In this document: piece by piece, positions 54,972 through 63,409 of the stretch
How positions within the stretch are numbered: position 1 is the stretch's first letter
How the letters are laid out: the number at the start of each line of letters is the position of its first letter
Position numbers and translations under genes: made by a program
NCBI RefSeq assembly: GCF_021916785.1
Contig: NZ_JAKCFC010000003.1
Location: 1-64,000 of the forward strand
DNA length: 64,000 nucleotides
DNA from: Mycolicibacterium lacusdiani
Lineage (GTDB): Bacteria > Actinomycetota > Actinomycetes > Mycobacteriales > Mycobacteriaceae
Direction: 5' to 3'
Notes under the pieces: model-generated
What the model was told of the DNA's origin: nothing
Databases searched by the model: none
The model's input: the letters and a program-made list of their open reading frames with translations, nothing else

Positions 54972-56282
54972 ATGAAGTCCCCCAACGGCGCAGCCCGGGA
55001 TGCGGCCGAGCGCGCTCTGACTCGCACCGCGGACGCGGAGGCTCGCTCGACGATGATCACCGTCACCGATGAGCGCGCCCGCCGGGAAGCCGACCGCAGT
55101 GACGACCGACGGCGCGACGATGCCCTGCTCGGGCCGCTAGACGGGATCCCGGTGGTGTGGAAGGACCTGTTCGACGTCGCGGGCACCGTCACCACGTGTG
55201 GCGCGGCGTCGCTCGCCGACGATCCACCAGCCCGCGCCGACAGTGCGTTGGTGCGACGGTGCGCCTCGCTCGGCATGGTGACCGTCGGCAAGACGAACCT
55301 CAGCGAGTTCGCGTTCTCCGGTCTCGGCGTCAACCGGCGCTTCGGCACACCGGTCAACCCGGTAGATCCGGCACTGGTGCCGGGCGGCTCGTCGTCGGGG
55401 TCGGCGGTCGCCGTCGCGCTCGGGATCGCGCCCTTCGCGATCGGGACGGACACCTCCGGCTCGGTGCGCGTGCCCGCCGCGTTCAGCGGCTGTGTCGGCT
55501 ACCGTGCGAGCCGACATCGATACGGCGAACACGACTTTCGGCCGCTCTCCCCCACGCTCGACAGCGTCGGCCTGCTGGCGCGCTCGGTGGAGGACGTCCG
55601 CCTGCTGGACCGGCTGCTGATCGGACGCGACGGCCGAGCGCCCGCGGTGCGTCGCGTCGTCGTCCCATCCGGTGAATGGCTCGATGCCTGCACGCCCGCG
55701 GTCCGGTCGTCGTTCGAGTCGGCCGTCGAGGCCCTGCGCGAGGGCGGCGTGGACGTCACCGTCGAGCACGTCGAATCGATGGCGATCGCGCAGGACCTCT
55801 TCGACGTCCACGGCACGATCGTCGGCGCCGACGCGTACGACACCTACGGCGCGCTGCTGTCGACGTCGGCGGACGTCGAGCCCACGACCGCGCGGCGGCT
55901 CGCCCGCAATGCCGATGCGCCACAGTCGGTTCGACCGGTGCGCAGCGCGATGGGCCCGTTGCGGGATCGGTTCGCCGCCGAGTTGGCGGGCGCCGTGCTG
56001 CTGTGCCCGACCGTGCGCCACGAACCACCACGCATCGACGACCTCCTCGGTTCCGACGAGGTCTACGACGCCTGCAATGCGAGCACCCTGCGCACCACGA
56101 TGGTGCTGAGTTACCTCGGTGCGTGCGGGGTGACGGTGCCGACGCTTGGGTCGACGGGCATGTTGGTGTCCGCCCCGGACGGTGCCGACGACGTCGTGTT
56201 GGCGGCCGCCGCGGAGATGGAGCGGCTTACCAGGTATCCCAGTGCGTCAGCTGCTCGGCGGGCAGACGCTTGGCCTTCTTGA
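54972..56282 (+). CDS. amidase signature family hydrolase
   Basis: This is a 436-residue amidase. The Ser-cisSer-Lys triad is visible: Lys in VVWKDLFDVAG (about residue 62), cis-Ser in PGGSSSGSA and nucleophile Ser in GTDTSGSVRVPAA (about residue 162). Sequence near the AtzF/GatA group allows amide, allophanate or carbamoyl hydrolysis; the substrate is unknown. TAGCCT lies 8 to 10 bp before the ATG, suggesting a leaderless message. The 3' end overlaps the convergent nitroreductase gene by about 56 bp. Confidence 0.86.
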   Translation: MKSPNGAARDAAERALTRTADAEARSTMITVTDERARREADRSDDRRRDDALLGPLDGIPVVWKDLFDVAGTVTTCGAASLADDPPARADSALVRRCASLGMVTVGKTNLSEFAFSGLGVNRRFGTPVNPVDPALVPGGSSSGSAVAVALGIAPFAIGTDTSGSVRVPAAFSGCVGYRASRHRYGEHDFRPLSPTLDSVGLLARSVEDVRLLDRLLIGRDGRAPAVRRVVVPSGEWLDACTPAVRSSFESAVEALREGGVDVTVEHVESMAIAQDLFDVHGTIVGADAYDTYGALLSTSADVEPTTARRLARNADAPQSVRPVRSAMGPLRDRFAAELAGAVLLCPTVRHEPPRIDDLLGSDEVYDACNASTLRTTMVLSYLGACGVTVPTLGSTGMLVSAPDGADDVVLAAAAEMERLTRYPSASAARRADAWPS

Positions 56283-56880
56283 AGTCGGTGCCCTTGGTGT
56301 ATGCGACGGGGAACAGCCCGCCCTGGGAGTACTTGTCGAACGGGATGTCCAGCAGGTCGGCGACCTGCTTCTCGCCGTCGCCCAGCAGGTGCAGTGAGGT
56401 CCACGCCGAGCCGAGCCCGCGCGACCGCAGGGCCAGCATGAAGCTCCACGCTGCGGGCATCAGCGATCCCCAGAAACCGGCGCTCATTCCCGCGGGCGCG
56501 CCGTCGGGTCGACCCTCCAGACACGGGATCATCAGCACGGGCACCTCGTGCAGGTGGTCGCTGAGGAACTTCGCCGAGTCGACGACCATTGGAGTGCGCT
56601 CGTCGCGGCTGTCGCCGTACTCGGGCTTGGGGGCGGCGAGATAGGGGTTGGCGGCGATGCGATAGACGTCGGCGATCGCCTTCTTCTTCTCGGGGTCCTC
56701 GACGAACATCCACTGCCACCCCTGCGAGTTGGATCCCGTGGGTGCCTGCAGCGCGAGGTCGAGGCATTCGAGGAGGACCTCGCGTGGCACCGGCTTCTCC
56801 AGGTCGAGGCGTTTGCGGACCGACCGGGTGGTGGTCAGGAGTTCGTCGACGGTGAGGTTCAGCGGCTCGGAGGAAGTCAT
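56227..56880 (-). CDS. nitroreductase family protein
   Basis: This is a 217-residue flavin reductase. The FMN-binding start TTRSVRKRLDLEKPV, the APTGSNSQGWQW segment and the C-terminal GLGSAWTSLHLL are family motifs. It corresponds to Rv3368c, whose M. tuberculosis protein is an FMN nitroreductase-like enzyme. ATG at 56880 follows a TTCCTC (GAGGAA on the coding strand) site. It lies downstream of dnaE2 on the same strand but is separated by the repeat copy at 56951. Confidence 0.9.
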   Translation of the reverse strand: MTSSEPLNLTVDELLTTTRSVRKRLDLEKPVPREVLLECLDLALQAPTGSNSQGWQWMFVEDPEKKKAIADVYRIAANPYLAAPKPEYGDSRDERTPMVVDSAKFLSDHLHEVPVLMIPCLEGRPDGAPAGMSAGFWGSLMPAAWSFMLALRSRGLGSAWTSLHLLGDGEKQVADLLDIPFDKYSQGGLFPVAYTKGTDFKKAKRLPAEQLTHWDTW

Positions 56881-56950
56881 GTTTCGGAGACTACCCAGCG
56901 TGCCTGGGGGTCACCCCCGGCCATGCTCCCCGGACGCGTCCGCCCTCGCC

Positions 56951-57010
56951 GAGCGTGCGCGAACTTCGCCCGGCGAGCGGCGTGTCGCCCGCAGACACGC
57001 ACGCTCGCGG
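56951..57010. repeat. dispersed repeat copy B (half of the element at 6798-6932)
   Basis: GAGCGTGCGCGAACT (56951-56965) and GCGGCGTGTCGCCCGCAGACACGCACGCTCGC (within 56977-57008) match the right half of copy A, including its GAGCGTGCGCGAACTC and outer-arm sequences, with a changed middle. It lies between nitroreductase and dnaE2. The ends GAGCGTGCG and CGCACGCTC form a smaller hairpin. Confidence 0.75.
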
Positions 57011-57037
57011 AAAGAGGGCTCACCCACTGGCTCGAGC

Positions 57038-60000
57038 TCACTGGAAGTCGCGCGACCGCGACGCCACGCGCAGGTCGATGGGTCGCAACTCGTCGGCGAC
57101 GATGGTCACCGCGCCCGTCGCGTTCTGCACGATGCCGCGGATCACCAGCGCCGACGCCGTCTGCGCCAGCCTGCGGTGACGCCCCCACACCCCGCGCGAG
57201 CACATGACGTTGACCATCCCGGTCTCGTCCTCGATGTTCAGGAACGTCACGCCCTGCGCGGTGGCCGGGCGCTGCCGATGGGTCACCGCGCCCGCGATCA
57301 ACACCCGGGTGCCGTCGCGCACCGAGAGCAGCCGATCGGCGGGCACCACCCCCATCGCCTCGAGCTTCGCCCGCAGGAACTGCACGGGGTGGCTGTCCGG
57401 CGACACCCCGGTGGCCCAGACGTCGGCCGCGGTCAGCTCGAGGTGCGTCATGCCGGGCAGCGACGGCACGTGCGACGACGACCCGACTCCGGGCAGCCGG
57501 TCCGGCCGCTGACTGGCCGCCGCCCCCGCCGCCCACAACGCCTCACGCCGCTCGATGCCGAAGCAGTTCAACGCACCCGCCGTCGCCAGCGCCTCGGTCT
57601 GCGGCACCGACAGCTGCACGCGGCCGGTCAGGTCGACCAGGGACGTGTACGCGCCATCGGCATTTCGTTCCTCGACCATCTGCTCGGCCAAGTCGGACCC
57701 GATGTTGCGGACCGCGCCGAGCCCCAGCCGCACCTCCATGCCCGAGTTCTCCAGCGTGGCGTGCGCCAGGCTCGCGTTGACGTCGGGACCGTGCACTAGC
57801 ACGCCGTGCCGTCTCGCGTCGGCGACCAGCGACTGCGGCGAATAGAAGCCCATCGGCTGCGCGCGGAGCAACGCCGCGCAGAACACCGCCGGATGATGCA
57901 GCTTGAACCACGACGAGTAGAACACCAGCGAGGCGAAGCTCAGCGAATGACTTTCGGGGAAGCCGAAGTTCGCGAACGCCTCCAGCTTCTCGTAGATCCG
58001 GTCGGCCACGTCGCCGGTGATGCCGTGCCGGGTCCGCATGCCGTCGTAGAACCGGTCCCGCAGGCGTCGCATCTTCTCGGTCGACCGCTTGGAGCCCATC
58101 GCCCGGCGCAGCTGGTCGGCCTCGCCCGCGGAGAACCCTGCGCAGTCGACGGCCAACTGCATCAGCTGCTCCTGGAACAGCGGCACGCCCAACGTCTTGT
58201 GTAGTGCAGGCTCCATCGACGGGTGGTCGTAGGTGACCGGCTCCTCCCCGTTGCGCCTGCTGATGTACGGGTGCACCGACCCGCCCTGGATGGGGCCGGG
58301 GCGGATGAGCGCCACCTCGACCACCAGGTCGTAGAAGACCCGCGGCTTCAACCGCGGCAGCGTGGCCATCTGCGCCCTGGACTCGACCTGGAACACCCCG
58401 ACCGAGTCGGCGCGCTGCAGCATCTCGTAGACGGCAGGCTCGGACAGGTCCAGCTGCGACAGGTCGACGTCGATGCCCTTGTGCTCGGCGACCAGGTCGA
58501 TGCAGTAGTGCAGCGCCGAGAGCATCCCGAGCCCCAGCATGTCGAACTTCACCAAACCGATTGCCGCACAATCGTCCTTGTCCCACTGCAGCACGCTGCG
58601 GTTCTCCATGCGCGCCCACTCCACCGGACAGACGTCGGCGATGGGCCGATCGCAGATCACCATGCCCCCGGAGTGGATGCCCATGTGCCGGGGCAGATTC
58701 TTGACCTGGAGCGCCAGGTCGATCACCGACTCCGGGATGTCCTCGACGTCAGGCGAGTCGGGCAGCCCGTTCCACCGGCTGATGTGCTTGCTCCACGCGT
58801 CCTGCTGCCCCTGGGAGTAGCCGAGCGCACGGGCCATGTCGCGCACCGCACTGCGACCGCGGTAGGTGATGACGTTGGCCACCTGCGCGGCGTAGTCGCG
58901 GCCGTAGCGTTCGTAGACGTACTGGATCGCCTGCTCCCGCAGATCCGACTCGATGTCGATGTCGATGTCCGGCGGTCCGTCACGCGCCGGCGACAGGAAC
59001 CGTTCGAACAGCAGGCCGTTGGCCACCGGGTCGACGTTGGTGACGCCGAGGGCGTAGCAGACCGCCGAGTTGGCCGCCGATCCCCTGCCCTGGCAGAGGA
59101 TGCCGTTGTCCCGGCAGAACCGCGTGATGTCGTCGACCACCAGGAAGTAGCCGGGGAAGTTCAGCCGGGCGATGACCTTCAGCTCGTGCTCGATCTGCGC
59201 GTACGCGTGCGGCGCCCGCTCCCGCGGGCCGTACCGTCGCTCGGCACCGGTCATGGTCAACTGCCGCAGCCAGCTGTCCTCGGTGTGTCCCTCGGGCACG
59301 TCGAACGGCGGTAACTGGGGTGCGATCAACGCCAGCTTGAACGCACATTGTTCGCCCAGATCGGCTGCTGCCGTGACGATCTCGGGGCAGTGCGAGAACA
59401 GGCGGGCCATCTCCTCGCCCGAGCGCAGGTGCGCCCCACCCAGCGGCGCCAACCAGCCCGCCGCCTCGTCCATCGAGTTGCGCGCCCGGATCGCGCCCAT
59501 CGCCATGGCCAGCCTGCCCCTGGAGGGTTCGGCGAAGTGCGCGGCCGTGGTGGCGACCACGTCGACGCCGAACCGGGGAGCCAACCCGGCCAGGACGGCG
59601 TTGCGCTCGTCGTCGAGCGGGTGGCCGTGACGACTGAGTTCGATGCTGACGCGGCCGGCGCCGAAGCGGTCGACCAGGTCGGCGAGCGCCGCCTCGGCCG
59701 CCTCCGGTCCGCCCGTCGAAAGCGCCTGCCGGACATGACCCTTGCGACAGCCGGTCAACACGTGCCAGTGCCCGCCCGCCGCCTCGGACAGGCTGTCGTA
59801 GTCGTAGCGCGGCTTGCCCTTCTCGCCGCCGGCCAGGTGCGCCTTGGCGATCTCACGCGACAGCCGCCGGTACCCCTCCGGTCCACGGGCCAGGACCAGC
59901 AGGTGCGGGCCCGGCGGGTCGGGATCCTCGGTGCGTGGCACGTTCCCGAGCGACAGCTCCGCACCGAACACCGTCGACACGTCGAGTTCCTTGGCAGCCT

Positions 60001-60331
60001 CGGCGAACCGCACCACGCCGTAGAGCCCATCGTGGTCGGTCAGCGCGATGGCGCGCAGGTCGAGCCGGGCCGCCTCCTCGACCAGTTCCTCGGGCGTGCT
60101 GGCGCCGTCGAGGAAGCTGTAGGCGGAGTGGGCGTGCAATTCGGCATACGGGACGGCGGAGGGCCGACGCTTCTCCCCCACCGGCTCGTAGGCGCCGCGC
60201 TTGCGCGACCAGGCCGGGCTGTCGCCACCGTCGCCCGTCGGTTCGGCGATGGGCAGGCCCGCCCGGCGTGGCTTGCTGGTGAGGACGCGCTCCATCTCCG
60301 TCCACGTCGAAGGTCCATCGTTCCAGCCCAC
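57038..60331 (-). CDS. dnaE2: error-prone DNA polymerase DnaE2
   Basis: This C-family polymerase performs damage-induced translesion synthesis with ImuA' and ImuB. The 1097-residue protein has an N-terminal PHP domain (YAELHAHSAYSFLDGAS, about residues 62-78), palm Asp residues in PDIDIDIES, the finger/thumb region and a C-terminal OB fold (VTFLNIEDETGMVNV). It lacks the C-terminal clamp-binding layout of DnaE1 and matches Rv3370c throughout. GTG at 60331 starts it, 6 bp after a -10 element and 13 bp after a LexA box. Confidence 0.96.
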   Translation of the reverse strand: MGWNDGPSTWTEMERVLTSKPRRAGLPIAEPTGDGGDSPAWSRKRGAYEPVGEKRRPSAVPYAELHAHSAYSFLDGASTPEELVEEAARLDLRAIALTDHDGLYGVVRFAEAAKELDVSTVFGAELSLGNVPRTEDPDPPGPHLLVLARGPEGYRRLSREIAKAHLAGGEKGKPRYDYDSLSEAAGGHWHVLTGCRKGHVRQALSTGGPEAAEAALADLVDRFGAGRVSIELSRHGHPLDDERNAVLAGLAPRFGVDVVATTAAHFAEPSRGRLAMAMGAIRARNSMDEAAGWLAPLGGAHLRSGEEMARLFSHCPEIVTAAADLGEQCAFKLALIAPQLPPFDVPEGHTEDSWLRQLTMTGAERRYGPRERAPHAYAQIEHELKVIARLNFPGYFLVVDDITRFCRDNGILCQGRGSAANSAVCYALGVTNVDPVANGLLFERFLSPARDGPPDIDIDIESDLREQAIQYVYERYGRDYAAQVANVITYRGRSAVRDMARALGYSQGQQDAWSKHISRWNGLPDSPDVEDIPESVIDLALQVKNLPRHMGIHSGGMVICDRPIADVCPVEWARMENRSVLQWDKDDCAAIGLVKFDMLGLGMLSALHYCIDLVAEHKGIDVDLSQLDLSEPAVYEMLQRADSVGVFQVESRAQMATLPRLKPRVFYDLVVEVALIRPGPIQGGSVHPYISRRNGEEPVTYDHPSMEPALHKTLGVPLFQEQLMQLAVDCAGFSAGEADQLRRAMGSKRSTEKMRRLRDRFYDGMRTRHGITGDVADRIYEKLEAFANFGFPESHSLSFASLVFYSSWFKLHHPAVFCAALLRAQPMGFYSPQSLVADARRHGVLVHGPDVNASLAHATLENSGMEVRLGLGAVRNIGSDLAEQMVEERNADGAYTSLVDLTGRVQLSVPQTEALATAGALNCFGIERREALWAAGAAASQRPDRLPGVGSSSHVPSLPGMTHLELTAADVWATGVSPDSHPVQFLRAKLEAMGVVPADRLLSVRDGTRVLIAGAVTHRQRPATAQGVTFLNIEDETGMVNVMCSRGVWGRHRRLAQTASALVIRGIVQNATGAVTIVADELRPIDLRVASRSRDFQ

Positions 60332-60337
60332 CCTCGA

Positions 60338-60359
60338 ATGTTATCGAACATGCGTTCGA
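60338..60359 (-). promoter_or_regulatory. dnaE2 promoter with perfect LexA SOS box
   Basis: TCGAAC-ATGC-GTTCGA (60344-60359) is a perfect match to the mycobacterial LexA consensus TCGAAC-N4-GTTCGA. On the coding strand TAACAT (60343-60338) is a -10 element whose 3' end lies 6 bp before the GTG, so the message is probably leaderless. LexA would cover the region just upstream of the -10 element and repress dnaE2 until DNA damage. Confidence 0.9.
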
Positions 60360-60396
60360 TCTTGTAGTGGTGGCGTCGACCCCGCAGGATGGGTCG

Positions 60397-61092
60397 ATGA
60401 GTCCACTCCGTCGCACGCTGGGCGTCCTGTTCGCATCGATGACGGCAGCCATCGTCCTAGCCGCACCGGCCTCGGCGGATCCCGACGTCACCATCACCTT
60501 CGTCCGGCACGCCGAGTCCGCAGGCAACGCCAGCGGAATCATCGACACCACCGTGCCGGGACCCTCGATCACGCCAAAGGGCGAACGACAGGCAAAGGAG
60601 GTCGCAGTCGAGTTGACCCGCACGCCCGACGACGGCATCTACGCCTCGTCGATGATCAGAACCCAGCAGACGGCGCAACCCCTCGCCGACCAACTCGGCC
60701 TACCCATCGTCGTACTGGACGGCCTGCGCGAGATCGAGGCGGGCGACCTCGAAGGCCGTCCCGCAATCGCGGCCATCGGTAGCTACTACCAGCCCATCAG
60801 GCAGTGGCTGGCGGGCGACCGCACCGCCCGCATCCCCGGCTCCATCGACGGCAACGAATTCGACGCCAGGTTCGACCAGGCCGTCGACGTCGTCTACGGC
60901 AGCGGCCAGCAGCAGCCCGTCGTCTACTCCCACGGTGCGGCCATCGCGACCTGGACGCTGCTCAACGTCACCGATCCGCCACTCGAACTCGCCGAGTCCC
61001 AGCCGCTGCCGAACACCGGCCGCGTCGTCGTGCGCGGCAACCCGGACGACGGCTGGCGGCTCGTCGAATGGGACGGCACGAAAGTCGAATGA
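60397..61092 (+). CDS. secreted histidine phosphatase superfamily protein
   Basis: This is a 231-residue protein with a signal peptide (hydrophobic about residues 5-25, ending PASADP) and a histidine phosphatase domain. The phosphorylated His lies in FVRHAESAGNASG, Arg and Glu residues follow in TRTQQTAQPL and LREIEAGD, and the second His is in VVYSHGAAI. It is likely an exported phosphomonoesterase. ATG at 60397 with AGGAT is preferred to GTG 60367. Its stop overlaps a 25-codon frame as ATGA. It is divergent from dnaE2. Confidence 0.85.
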   Translation: MSPLRRTLGVLFASMTAAIVLAAPASADPDVTITFVRHAESAGNASGIIDTTVPGPSITPKGERQAKEVAVELTRTPDDGIYASSMIRTQQTAQPLADQLGLPIVVLDGLREIEAGDLEGRPAIAAIGSYYQPIRQWLAGDRTARIPGSIDGNEFDARFDQAVDVVYGSGQQQPVVYSHGAAIATWTLLNVTDPPLELAESQPLPNTGRVVVRGNPDDGWRLVEWDGTKVE

Positions 61093-61166
61093 CCACGGCG
61101 ATGAGTTCCACGCCGCAGCCGAGTCGACATCGCCAAGAGGATCAGATTCTGGAGGAGGCACCATGA
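61089..61166 (+). CDS. 25-residue small protein bridging phosphatase and DUF899 genes
   Basis: An ATG-initiated frame of 25 codons starts at the phosphatase stop (ATGA) and ends at the DUF899 start, again ATGA. The product begins MTTAMSSTPQPS and ends QILEEAP. It contains the GGAGGAGG ribosome site of the DUF899 gene in its last codons. Overlaps on both ends are unlikely by chance and point to a translated coupling ORF, but the peptide has no known relative to my knowledge. Confidence 0.45.
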   Translation: MTTAMSSTPQPSRHRQEDQILEEAP

Positions 61167-61882
61167 CCGAACAGACCGTGACCGATCGAACCAACACCGC
61201 CAAGCCCCCCGTCGTCGACCAGGCGACCTGGAGCACCGCGCTCGAAGACCTGCGCCGTCGTGAGAAGGCCGCCACCCGCGAACTCGACGCCATCGCAGCG
61301 CAGCGCCGACGCCTGCCCATGGTCGAACTCCCCGAGTACACGCTCGCAGGCGAGGACGGACCCGTCCGGCTGACCGACGTGTTCGATGGTCGCAGCCAAC
61401 TGATCACCTATCACCACATGTGGACCGACGGCGCACAGTGGCAGTGTGGCGGGTGCACGGGATTCACCTCGCAGTTCACCCGATTGGACTTCCTCGACGC
61501 CTACGACGCCCGCTTCGTCATCGTCACCAACGGTCCGATCGAGGAGGCGTTGGCCTACCGGACCAAGGTCGGCAACCGCATGGACTGGTACTCCTCGGCG
61601 GGCAGCTCGTTCGGTGCCGACGTCGACGCCGCACCCGGAGAAGGGTTCGCGGTCAACGTGTTCCTGCGCGACGGCGACACCGTCTACCGCACCTGGCACA
61701 CCAACGGCCGCGGCACCGAGCAACTGAGCCACACCTTCGCGCTGATCGACCTGCTGCCGTGGGGACGCCAGGAGGAGTGGCAGGACTCCCCCGAGGGCTG
61801 GCCGAAGTCGCCGACCTATTCCAAGTGGCTCGACTCCCCCGACGTCGCCGAGCACTACGGCCCGGACGGAGCCGAGCGGTGA
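61163..61882 (+). CDS. DUF899 thioredoxin-like family protein
   Basis: This is a 239-residue protein of the DUF899/AhpC-TSA-like group. After an Arg-rich helix it has MVELPEYTL, a TYHHMWTDGAQWQCGGCTGF region with the redox-like CGGC (about residues 94-97) and WYSSAGSSFGAD. The C terminus ends with LPWGRQEEWQDSP and a SPTYSKWLDSP repeat-like segment. GGAGGAGG precedes the ATG. Redox function is inferred; the substrate is unknown. It probably shares a transcript with the phosphatase gene. Confidence 0.87.
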   Translation: MTEQTVTDRTNTAKPPVVDQATWSTALEDLRRREKAATRELDAIAAQRRRLPMVELPEYTLAGEDGPVRLTDVFDGRSQLITYHHMWTDGAQWQCGGCTGFTSQFTRLDFLDAYDARFVIVTNGPIEEALAYRTKVGNRMDWYSSAGSSFGADVDAAPGEGFAVNVFLRDGDTVYRTWHTNGRGTEQLSHTFALIDLLPWGRQEEWQDSPEGWPKSPTYSKWLDSPDVAEHYGPDGAER

Positions 61883-62036
61883 CCGCACCGACTCAGGATC
61901 GCGCGACGTCTCCACCCGGACCATCGCCTGGCTGCCCGGCCATCTAGACGACGCGGGCAGGCACGGACACTGGCGACTGGTGATGGCGATACGACTTGCG
62001 GCTCCAACGGTTCCGGCACGGACGTCGTCGGGTGAG

Positions 62037-62384
62037 CTAGCCGTTCAGCAGCTCTTCGACGCGCTTGGCTCCGGTATGCCCAGGCGCGACGCCCTCCACC
62101 AGTGCGGTGATCGACGACGAATTGTTTACTCGCAGCGGCAGTATGCGTTGATAGCCGGGTGACTCGTACCACCGCGTCGCGGCGTCGGCGTCGGGGAACC
62201 GGATCATCACCAGCGTTCCGTCCCACTCGCCCTCCACGGCGGTCATGCGGCCACCGTGGACGATGAACTCGCCCCCGAAAGGCGTGAGCGTGGCGTCGAT
62301 CTCCCGCATGTAGCGGATGATTTCCTCGTTGAAGTCGACGTCGCGCAGGTAGGCCACCGCGTAGGCGGGCACGGAATTGGTCAT
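62037..62384 (-). CDS. DUF1330 family protein
   Basis: This is a 115-residue dimeric alpha-beta barrel (ferredoxin-like) protein. The family pattern is seen in YAVAYLRDVDFNEEIIRYM, GGEFIVHGG and the late YESPGYQRILPLR. DUF1330 proteins have no assigned function. ATG at 62384 has GGAG upstream and the longer frame is not needed. It lies downstream of htdY on the same strand. Confidence 0.83.
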   Translation of the reverse strand: MTNSVPAYAVAYLRDVDFNEEIIRYMREIDATLTPFGGEFIVHGGRMTAVEGEWDGTLVMIRFPDADAATRWYESPGYQRILPLRVNNSSSITALVEGVAPGHTGAKRVEELLNG

Positions 62385-62439
62385 GACTCCATGGTCGCCC
62401 GCGCGGCGTCCGAAATCGATTACCCGGGAGGTAATCGCG

Positions 62440-63309
62440 TCAGTCCACATACTCCGCGGTGCCGTCGTCGAGTACCAGGCGAGCATTGGAGCCGTCGGGC
62501 TCGGCGGCTTCGGTGCGGTACACGGCGTGACCGGGTTCGGTGCGCCACACCGACGTCGTCAGGGTCTCGCCCGGGAACACCGGCGAGGTGAATCGCGCGC
62601 CGACGGCCCGGATCCTGGTCGCGTCGCCGCCGCCCAGTTCGGCGACCAGCACGCGGCCCGCGACACCGTAGGTGCACAGGCCGTGCAGGATCGGCTTCGG
62701 GAAGCCCGCGAGGTTCTGCGCGAACCAAGGGTCGCTGTGCAGCGGGTTGCGGTCACCTGAGAGCCGGTAGATCAGCGGCTGGTCCTCGGTGGTGGGCAGC
62801 GGCACCTTCGCGTCGGGCTCGCGGTCGGGGAACACGGGGGCGGCGGGCCGGTCGCCCGGCTGCCCGCCGAAGCCGCCCTCGCCGCGGATCACGGCAGTGG
62901 ACCACGACTCGGCGACGACCTCGCCGGTCTCGGGGTCGGTGCCGGTGCCCTTCAGGACGAGGATCGCGTTCTTGCCGTCACCCTTGTCCTGGATGTCGGC
63001 GACCTCGGAGGTGACGTCGAGCGCCCCGGCGGGTGGCAGCGGCGCGTGCAGGCGGATCCGCTGGCTGCCGTGCAGCAGCATCGCCCAGTTGAAGGAGCCC
63101 ACGTGCGCGGCGGCACCCCATGCCGGACAGGCGATCACGGCATAGGTGGGCAGGACCTGCTGCTCGATGTCGTGACTGTTCTCGGTCGTGAACGCCAGAT
63201 CGTTGGTGCCTGCCCCGACGCCAAGCGCGTACAGGAGCGTTTCGCGGTCGGTCCACGAGAAGCGCTGCGGATCGGTCTTGGCTCCGATGGCGTCCGGATT
63301 GATCGGCAT
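62440..63309 (-). CDS. htdY: MaoC-like (3R)-hydroxyacyl dehydratase HtdY
   Basis: This is a 289-residue double hot-dog enzyme that dehydrates (3R)-hydroxyacyl-CoA/ACP in fatty acid metabolism. The catalytic Asp and His are in the hydratase-2 motif YRLSGDRNPLHSDPWFA (about residues 186-202), followed by GFPKPILHGLCTYG. The first half is the non-catalytic hot-dog. It matches Rv3389c. ATG at 63309 starts it. It is divergent from an acrA1-like gene. Confidence 0.92.
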   Translation of the reverse strand: MPINPDAIGAKTDPQRFSWTDRETLLYALGVGAGTNDLAFTTENSHDIEQQVLPTYAVIACPAWGAAAHVGSFNWAMLLHGSQRIRLHAPLPPAGALDVTSEVADIQDKGDGKNAILVLKGTGTDPETGEVVAESWSTAVIRGEGGFGGQPGDRPAAPVFPDREPDAKVPLPTTEDQPLIYRLSGDRNPLHSDPWFAQNLAGFPKPILHGLCTYGVAGRVLVAELGGGDATRIRAVGARFTSPVFPGETLTTSVWRTEPGHAVYRTEAAEPDGSNARLVLDDGTAEYVD

Positions 63310-63409
63310 GAGATGTCTCCCTGTGGGCGAAGGCGTTCAGACGGGCTCGTGACGGACAGTAGCCGACGGGCACGAGAGGGCATTGACGTTCCGGGCGCCG
63401 AGGACGACC

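Noticed and set aside
61879..61947. 22-codon GTG frame overlapping the DUF899 stop
   Set aside because: It is coupled by GTGA but ends in non-coding sequence without a downstream gene on that strand, so there is no reason to prefer it over chance.
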